NCBI GenBank assembly: GCA_034435955.1
Contig: DAOTWA010000057.1
Coordinates: 1-52,906 of the forward strand
Direction: 5' to 3'
DNA: 52,906 nt
From: DAOTWA01 sp034435955
Lineage (GTDB): Bacteria > Chloroflexota > Anaerolineae > Anaerolineales > Anaerolineaceae
The position numbers were made by a program, and so were the translations under genes. Positions 48,809-52,906 of this stretch are shown here, one piece after another; within the stretch, counting starts at the first letter, position 1, and each line of letters begins with the position of its first letter. Under the pieces are notes generated by a model that was given only the letters and a program-made list of their open reading frames with translations, was not told where the DNA came from and did not search any database.

Positions 48809-50368
48809 ATGATCGAACTGGACGGGAGCCATCTCACCATCGGCGACCTGGAGGCGGTGGCCAGGCATGGCGAGCAAGTCGCCTTGAGTCATTCCGCCCG
48901 GGAAGCGGTGGACCGCGCCCATCGTTGGACGCTCTCGATGGTCGATAACTCGAAGCCGGTGTATGGCATCAACACTGGCTTCGGTATTTTTTCGGACCAG
49001 CGCATCGACGCGAAGGACGCCGCCACGCTTAGCCGCAACCTGATCCTCAGCCATGCAGTCTGCACCGGCCCGGCGCTGCCGCGCGACGTTGTGCGCGCCG
49101 CCATGCTGGTGCGGGCCAACGCCCTGGCGAAGGGTCATTCAGGCGTCCGCGTCGAGCTGATCCAAACGTTGTTGGAGATGCTGAACCGCGGCGTCACTCC
49201 AGTGATCCCCTCGCAAGGCTCGCTGGGATCATCGGGCGATCTGGGTCCCCTCTCGCACCTGGCATTGGTCTTCACCACAGACGATGCGGATCGTGAGGAA
49301 GAATCGGGTCAGGCTGAGCTGAATGGCGCGGTCATGAGCGGAAAGGCCGCCATGGCTGCTGCCAGGCTGGAGCGTATCCGCCTGGGCGCCAAGGAAGGCC
49401 TGGCGTTGAACAACGGCGCCACGTTTTCTGCGGCCATCACAGCTCTGGCGGTCTACGACGCCTGGAACTTGTTGGACACGGCCGATGTCGCCCTGTCGAT
49501 GAGCCTGGAAGCATTGCTCGGCTCCTCGCTCGCCTTCGACCCGCGTCTGAATGAGGCGCGCGGGCACCCCGGCCAATTGGCGGTGGCCGAAAATGTCCGC
49601 CGTCTGACACGCAACAGCCGGCTGCTGGATTCGACCGGGCGCGTCCAGGACGCCTATTCACTGCGCTGCGCTCCTCAGGTGCACGGAGCTGCGCGCGACA
49701 CGCTCGATTTCGTCGCGAAAATGATCGAGCGCGAAATCAACGCGGCGACCGATAATCCGCTGCTGTTCGAATCCGGTGTGGCGCTCTCGGGTGGGAATTT
49801 CCATGGCGAGCCGGTAGGCATGGCGGCCGATTTTCTAGGCATCGCTCTGGCTGAATTGGCAGCCATTTCCGAGCGACGCATCTTCCGCCTGGTGGACGGG
49901 CGGTTGAACGGCGGGCTTCCGCCCATGCTGGTGGATACGCCCGAAGCAGCCGGGCTGAATTCGGGGCTGATGATGCCCCAGTACACCGCCGCCTCCCTCG
50001 TGCTCGAAAATCAGACTTTGGCCCACCCGGACTCGGTTCATTCCCTGCCCACCTCTGGCGAGCAGGAAGATCACAACGCCAATGCGATGACGGCGGCCTT
50101 GCACGCCCGTCAGATCACGGATAACACCGCCCACGTCCTGGCCATCGAGGTATATACCGCCGCGCGTGCGCTGGACCTGCGTTTGCGGCAGTTGCCCGGC
50201 GCACTGCCTGGCTTGGGAGCCTCCGCAGCTTATCATCGGGTTCGCTCTACCATCCCTTACCGCGCTGGCGACAGTTTGTGGGGACCCGAGATTGAGAAGG
50301 TTTATTCATTGATTGTCAGCGGAGAACTGGCAAAGACGGTTTGGCAGGCCGTAGAAAACCACAATTGA
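48809..50368 (+). CDS. hutH: histidine ammonia-lyase
   Basis: A 519-residue member of the aromatic amino acid lyase family. It has VYGINTGFGIFSD, NLILSHAVCTG (the Ser-His pair typical of histidine lyases), the MIO segment GSLGSSGDLGPLSHL at about 137-151, QDAYSLRCAPQVHGA and TSGEQEDHNANAM. MIO normally forms from Ala-Ser-Gly, but here the triplet is Ser-Ser-Gly (141-143), encoded TCA TCG GGC. It deaminates histidine to urocanate. No other hut genes are in the window. GAGGG lies 4 nt before the ATG at 48809. Another aromatic amino acid substrate remains possible. Confidence 0.88.
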   Translation: MIELDGSHLTIGDLEAVARHGEQVALSHSAREAVDRAHRWTLSMVDNSKPVYGINTGFGIFSDQRIDAKDAATLSRNLILSHAVCTGPALPRDVVRAAMLVRANALAKGHSGVRVELIQTLLEMLNRGVTPVIPSQGSLGSSGDLGPLSHLALVFTTDDADREEESGQAELNGAVMSGKAAMAAARLERIRLGAKEGLALNNGATFSAAITALAVYDAWNLLDTADVALSMSLEALLGSSLAFDPRLNEARGHPGQLAVAENVRRLTRNSRLLDSTGRVQDAYSLRCAPQVHGAARDTLDFVAKMIEREINAATDNPLLFESGVALSGGNFHGEPVGMAADFLGIALAELAAISERRIFRLVDGRLNGGLPPMLVDTPEAAGLNSGLMMPQYTAASLVLENQTLAHPDSVHSLPTSGEQEDHNANAMTAALHARQITDNTAHVLAIEVYTAARALDLRLRQLPGALPGLGASAAYHRVRSTIPYRAGDSLWGPEIEKVYSLIVSGELAKTVWQAVENHN

Positions 50369-50400
50369 CATTTCTAATCATTGAGATTATCTTTATCGCC

Positions 50401-51486
50401 ATGTCGGCGAGGAATTCGATTAGCAGACGCGATTTTTTGAAGTTGGCAGCGGTCGGCCTGGGTGCGGCGGTTTTGCGTCCGGCGATCGACGTGCTCGCCC
50501 AGCAGCCCTCCTTTCCGGACTCCGAACGGTTGGGACGCGTGTGCGTCGGGAAAATCGACCTGCGCACCAGGCCTTCGGCAGATGCCCCCTCTGCAGGGGT
50601 GCTGTACGAGGACGCCGTCGTGCCCTGGCTGCGCGAGGTGGTCGGAGAAACGCCGCTGGGTCGCGTCAACCGGCGGTGGGTCGAGACGGACAAAGGCTAT
50701 CTGTATGCCCCAAACGTGCAGCCGGTAGAAAACCATCCCAACCAGCCTCTGAAAGAGCTCCCCGATACCAGCCTTGGCAAAGGCATGTGGGCCGAGGTGA
50801 CCGTCCCGTATGTCGATGTCTACCTGGACAATCCGCCAGCGCGCTCACCCTGGTTGAAGAACAGCCCCATGCCGCGCCTTTATTACAGTCAGATACTTTG
50901 GATCGATCAGATCACCACTAACAGCCGCGGTCAGGTGCTTTACCGGGTCAACGAACGCTTCGGTCTGGGCGACATCCTCTGGGCAGCGGCGGAAGGTTTC
51001 CGCCCAATCACAGCCGATGAGATGACCCCTATCAGCCCTGATGTGGAGAACAAGACGGTTGTGGTGGATGTCACCCATCAGACCATGTCTTGCTATGAAG
51101 GCAACAGCGAAGTGTACTATTGTTTGATTTCCTCGGGCGGCAAATGGGATGCAGAAGGCAATGAAGTGGAGAAGTGGTCCACTCCGGTCGGGCCGCACCC
51201 CATCTGGCGCAAGCTTGTCTCGATCCACATGATCGGCGGGACGACGGGCGGCGGCTATGATCTGCCGGGCATCGCCTGGACCTCGCTCTTCTCCGGGGAA
51301 GGGGTGGCCATTCACTCGACCTTCTGGCATAACGATTTCGGCGTACCGCGTTCACACGGCTGCGTAAATGCCCGCCCCGAAGATGCAAAATTTGTCTTTC
51401 GCTGGACACTGCCGCAGGTGCCCTACGATCCGGGCGATGTGACCGTCAGCATGCCCGGCGGCACCAAGGTTTTGGTGGTGGAGTGA
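50401..51486 (+). CDS. L,D-transpeptidase (YkuD) with Tat-type signal
   Basis: A 361-residue secreted protein. The N-terminus has SRRDFLKLAA, a Tat motif, then a hydrophobic stretch. Two SH3-like segments (GKIDLRTRPSADAPSAGV and a second near 130-200) precede the YkuD domain: 'TVVVDVTHQTMSCYEGNSEV', GVAIHSTFWHNDFGVPRSHG, then CVNARPEDA with the catalytic Cys. It forms or edits 3-3 cross-links in peptidoglycan, or anchors proteins to it. The frame extends upstream into hutH. The ATG at 50401 is chosen as the start because it sets the Tat motif at the N-terminus. Confidence 0.92.
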   Translation: MSARNSISRRDFLKLAAVGLGAAVLRPAIDVLAQQPSFPDSERLGRVCVGKIDLRTRPSADAPSAGVLYEDAVVPWLREVVGETPLGRVNRRWVETDKGYLYAPNVQPVENHPNQPLKELPDTSLGKGMWAEVTVPYVDVYLDNPPARSPWLKNSPMPRLYYSQILWIDQITTNSRGQVLYRVNERFGLGDILWAAAEGFRPITADEMTPISPDVENKTVVVDVTHQTMSCYEGNSEVYYCLISSGGKWDAEGNEVEKWSTPVGPHPIWRKLVSIHMIGGTTGGGYDLPGIAWTSLFSGEGVAIHSTFWHNDFGVPRSHGCVNARPEDAKFVFRWTLPQVPYDPGDVTVSMPGGTKVLVVE

Positions 51487-51535
51487 TGAAGAATTTCGCC
51501 CTAATTTGCATCCAATGGAATAGAGGGACTATCGC

Positions 51536-52258
51536 ATGAATGTAACCATGGGGCTGGCCTTCCTGGCTGGATTGGCATCTTTTCTTTCGCCGTGCGTCTT
51601 TTCGCTGGTGCCTGCTTACATTGGGTATTTGAGCGGACGCTCGGTAGCCATCACGAACGTGGAAGCCCAGACTCAATCACAGCGCTGGGTTACCTTTGGC
51701 CATGGTCTGGCTTTTGTGCTGGGTTTTTCGGCTGTGTTCATCACTCTCGGTGTGGCTGCTTCAGCGGTGGGTGGTCTGCTGTATTTTTTGCGCACCTGGC
51801 TGGCGAAGATCGGCGGGATCGTGGTGGTCCTCTTTGGCTTACACATGGTCGGCATTCTGCGTATACCATTCCTGGAATACGATCTGCGCCCCCAATCCAC
51901 CGCCGACCAACAGCGCAGCTTTGTCTCTTCGGCCTTGCTGGGGATATTTTTCTCGGCTGGCTGGTCTCCGTGCGTCGGGCCAGTTCTAGGCGCCATCCTG
52001 ACTCTGGCGCTAAACGGCGGCTCCATCACGCGCGGCGTGCAGCTTCTGTCGGCGTATTCAGCCGGGTTGGCCATCCCGTTCCTGTTGGCGGCCGTCGGTA
52101 TCGGATGGGTCAGCCTGATTCTGAGCAGGTACCGCAAAGTCATGCACTATGCCGAGATTGTGATGGGAGGCGTGTTGATTATCGTTGGTGTGATGCTGTT
52201 CCTGGGCACCTTCGAGCAGCTTTCCCGTTTCGGCTTTTTCGTCAATTTTGGGCTTTAA
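51536..52258 (+). CDS. ccdA: CcdA-type thiol-disulfide membrane transporter
   Basis: A 240-residue protein with six membrane helices. The two redox cysteines are in SFLSPCVFSLVPAYIGYL (helix 1) and SAGWSPCVGPVLGAILTLAL (helix 4), both in the SPC-V-P context typical of CcdA. It passes electrons from cytoplasmic thioredoxin to extracytoplasmic partners for cytochrome c or disulfide maintenance. GAGGGA precedes the ATG. It abuts the TlpA-like gene. Confidence 0.95.
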   Translation: MNVTMGLAFLAGLASFLSPCVFSLVPAYIGYLSGRSVAITNVEAQTQSQRWVTFGHGLAFVLGFSAVFITLGVAASAVGGLLYFLRTWLAKIGGIVVVLFGLHMVGILRIPFLEYDLRPQSTADQQRSFVSSALLGIFFSAGWSPCVGPVLGAILTLALNGGSITRGVQLLSAYSAGLAIPFLLAAVGIGWVSLILSRYRKVMHYAEIVMGGVLIIVGVMLFLGTFEQLSRFGFFVNFGL

Positions 52259-52825
52259 GTGAGGCAGCGGTTGAAAGATAAGAGCTGGCTTGTCCTGGCC
52301 GGAGGCCTGGCGACCGGGGTTGTGCTGGGGGTAGTCATCTTGTTTGGCTTTTCGGGTTTTAATGCGCGTGGAGAGGCGGCTCAGGCTCCCGGGCTGACCG
52401 CGCCGCGCGTCGGCTCGCAGGCACTTGATTTTACCCTCACAGACTTGAGTGGTGCGCAGGTCAGTTTGAACCAATTTAAAGGTCATCCGGTGTTGATCAA
52501 TTTTTGGGCGACATGGTGCGGGCCATGCAAGGTCGAGATGCCGCTATTGGAAGATCGCTTCGAACGTTATGCGCCGCATTTGGTTGTGTTGGGAATCAAC
52601 TACGACGAACCCAAAAACATCGTCCAAAACTACGTCGACCAGCTCGGTCTGAAGTTCACCATCTTGCTTGATCCCGGCGGGAAGGTCAATGACCAATACC
52701 TAATTCAGGGTTATCCCAGCTCGGTGTTTGTGGACAAAGATGGGATCATCCAGGCGGTGCATATCGGGCAGTTATCTGACCAGGTGTTGGATCAGTATCT
52801 GCCCGCCATCGGAGTGAAACCATGA
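52259..52825 (+). CDS. TlpA/ResA-like membrane-anchored thioredoxin
   Basis: A 188-residue protein. One N-terminal membrane anchor (WLVLAGGLATGVVLGVVILF) precedes a thioredoxin domain with GSQALDFTLTDLSGAQVSLN, LINFWATWCGPCKVEMP (CGPC active site) and 'QGYPSSVFVDKDGII' with the cis-Pro. It receives electrons from CcdA and reduces substrates outside the membrane. The GTG start follows directly on the ccdA stop codon with no gap. Confidence 0.94.
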   Translation: MRQRLKDKSWLVLAGGLATGVVLGVVILFGFSGFNARGEAAQAPGLTAPRVGSQALDFTLTDLSGAQVSLNQFKGHPVLINFWATWCGPCKVEMPLLEDRFERYAPHLVVLGINYDEPKNIVQNYVDQLGLKFTILLDPGGKVNDQYLIQGYPSSVFVDKDGIIQAVHIGQLSDQVLDQYLPAIGVKP

Positions 52826-52906
52826 TTACTGTAACCCTGTTTATCCAATCGGATTCCCCTCAATGCGACCAGGCGGTCACTGACCTCAGCTCTCTCCAGG
52901 ATAGCA
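52822..52906 (+). CDS. glutaredoxin-like protein, N-terminal fragment
   Basis: An ATG overlapping the TlpA stop codon (ATGA) opens a frame to the window edge: MITVTLFIQSDSPQCDQAVT then DLSSLQDS. The beta strand followed by SPQC and a helix is the glutaredoxin/DUF836 pattern, with the first active-site cysteine replaced by serine. Only 28 codons are visible. Confidence 0.6.
   Translation, partial: MITVTLFIQSDSPQCDQAVTDLSSLQDS

Noticed and set aside
1..52906. CRISPR array, insertion sequence or prophage
   Set aside because: No regularly spaced identical repeats longer than 20 bp, no transposase or phage structural or integrase gene, and no terminal inverted repeats with target duplications were seen.

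Overview
The window reads as a chromosomal segment of a GC-rich (about 58 %) bacterium, most likely a member of Chloroflexota, class Anaerolineae. I infer this from the overall gene set and protein style (MoxR/DUF58/transglutaminase operon, a long acidic-tailed L25, a SPATA20/YyaL homologue, an RNA-methyltransferase of the TrmI type, several leaderless genes). No phage, IS element or CRISPR array is visible, and most of the window is housekeeping DNA with short operons on both strands.

Layout. 1-1700: the N-terminus of dnaN on the minus strand, a small coupled gene pair ending in a LuxR/GerE-type HTH protein, then a palindrome- and G-quadruplex-rich non-coding stretch and tRNA-Pro. 1767-9741: a minus-strand block whose core (9741 to 3873) looks like one operon: a helical protein, a zinc-ribbon membrane protein, a DUF2207-like membrane protein ending in a Cys-Ala repeat tail, a radical SAM enzyme with a PqqD-like recognition domain, a tandem paralogue that has lost its iron-sulfur cysteines, and a SAM methyltransferase. 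The last three genes are coupled by ATGA overlaps. I regard this as a candidate undescribed peptide-tail modification system. 9945-21121: ligA, rlmI, tmRNA, corA, an AttEFGH-like ABC transporter/AttH operon, a pentapeptide-repeat protein, tRNA-Val and a fumarylacetoacetate-hydrolase family enzyme. 21195-32348: cspA with a long leader, trmI, a CoA-type Nudix hydrolase, rplY, a thioredoxin-domain protein, a SIS isomerase, an acetyltransferase-like protein, a pseudouridine synthase, an aldo/keto reductase, a monooxygenase-fold protein and an iron-type alcohol dehydrogenase. 32412-41335: nitroreductase, P1-type aminopeptidase, and the five-gene moxR-DUF58-DUF4129-DUF58-transglutaminase operon. 41399-52906: glycerate 2-kinase and zwf, a divergent zinc-ribbon/SH3 pair, an esterase, a patatin, smpB, a phytol/dolichol-kinase-like protein, a histidine ammonia-lyase, an L,D-transpeptidase and a ccdA-tlpA-thioredoxin-like cluster cut by the window edge.

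How parts work together. tmRNA and SmpB, the two parts of trans-translation, are both present 34 kb apart. The transglutaminase operon and the L,D-transpeptidase act at the cell surface. CcdA and the TlpA-like protein would move reducing power across the membrane. A recurrent regulatory style is a -10 box ending 7-9 nt before a start codon that lacks a Shine-Dalgarno sequence (ligA, gckA-type kinase, zwf, smpB, patatin, and a divergent pair sharing one ATTATAAT), implying leaderless mRNAs.

All functional assignments come from reading motifs by eye. No database search was possible.
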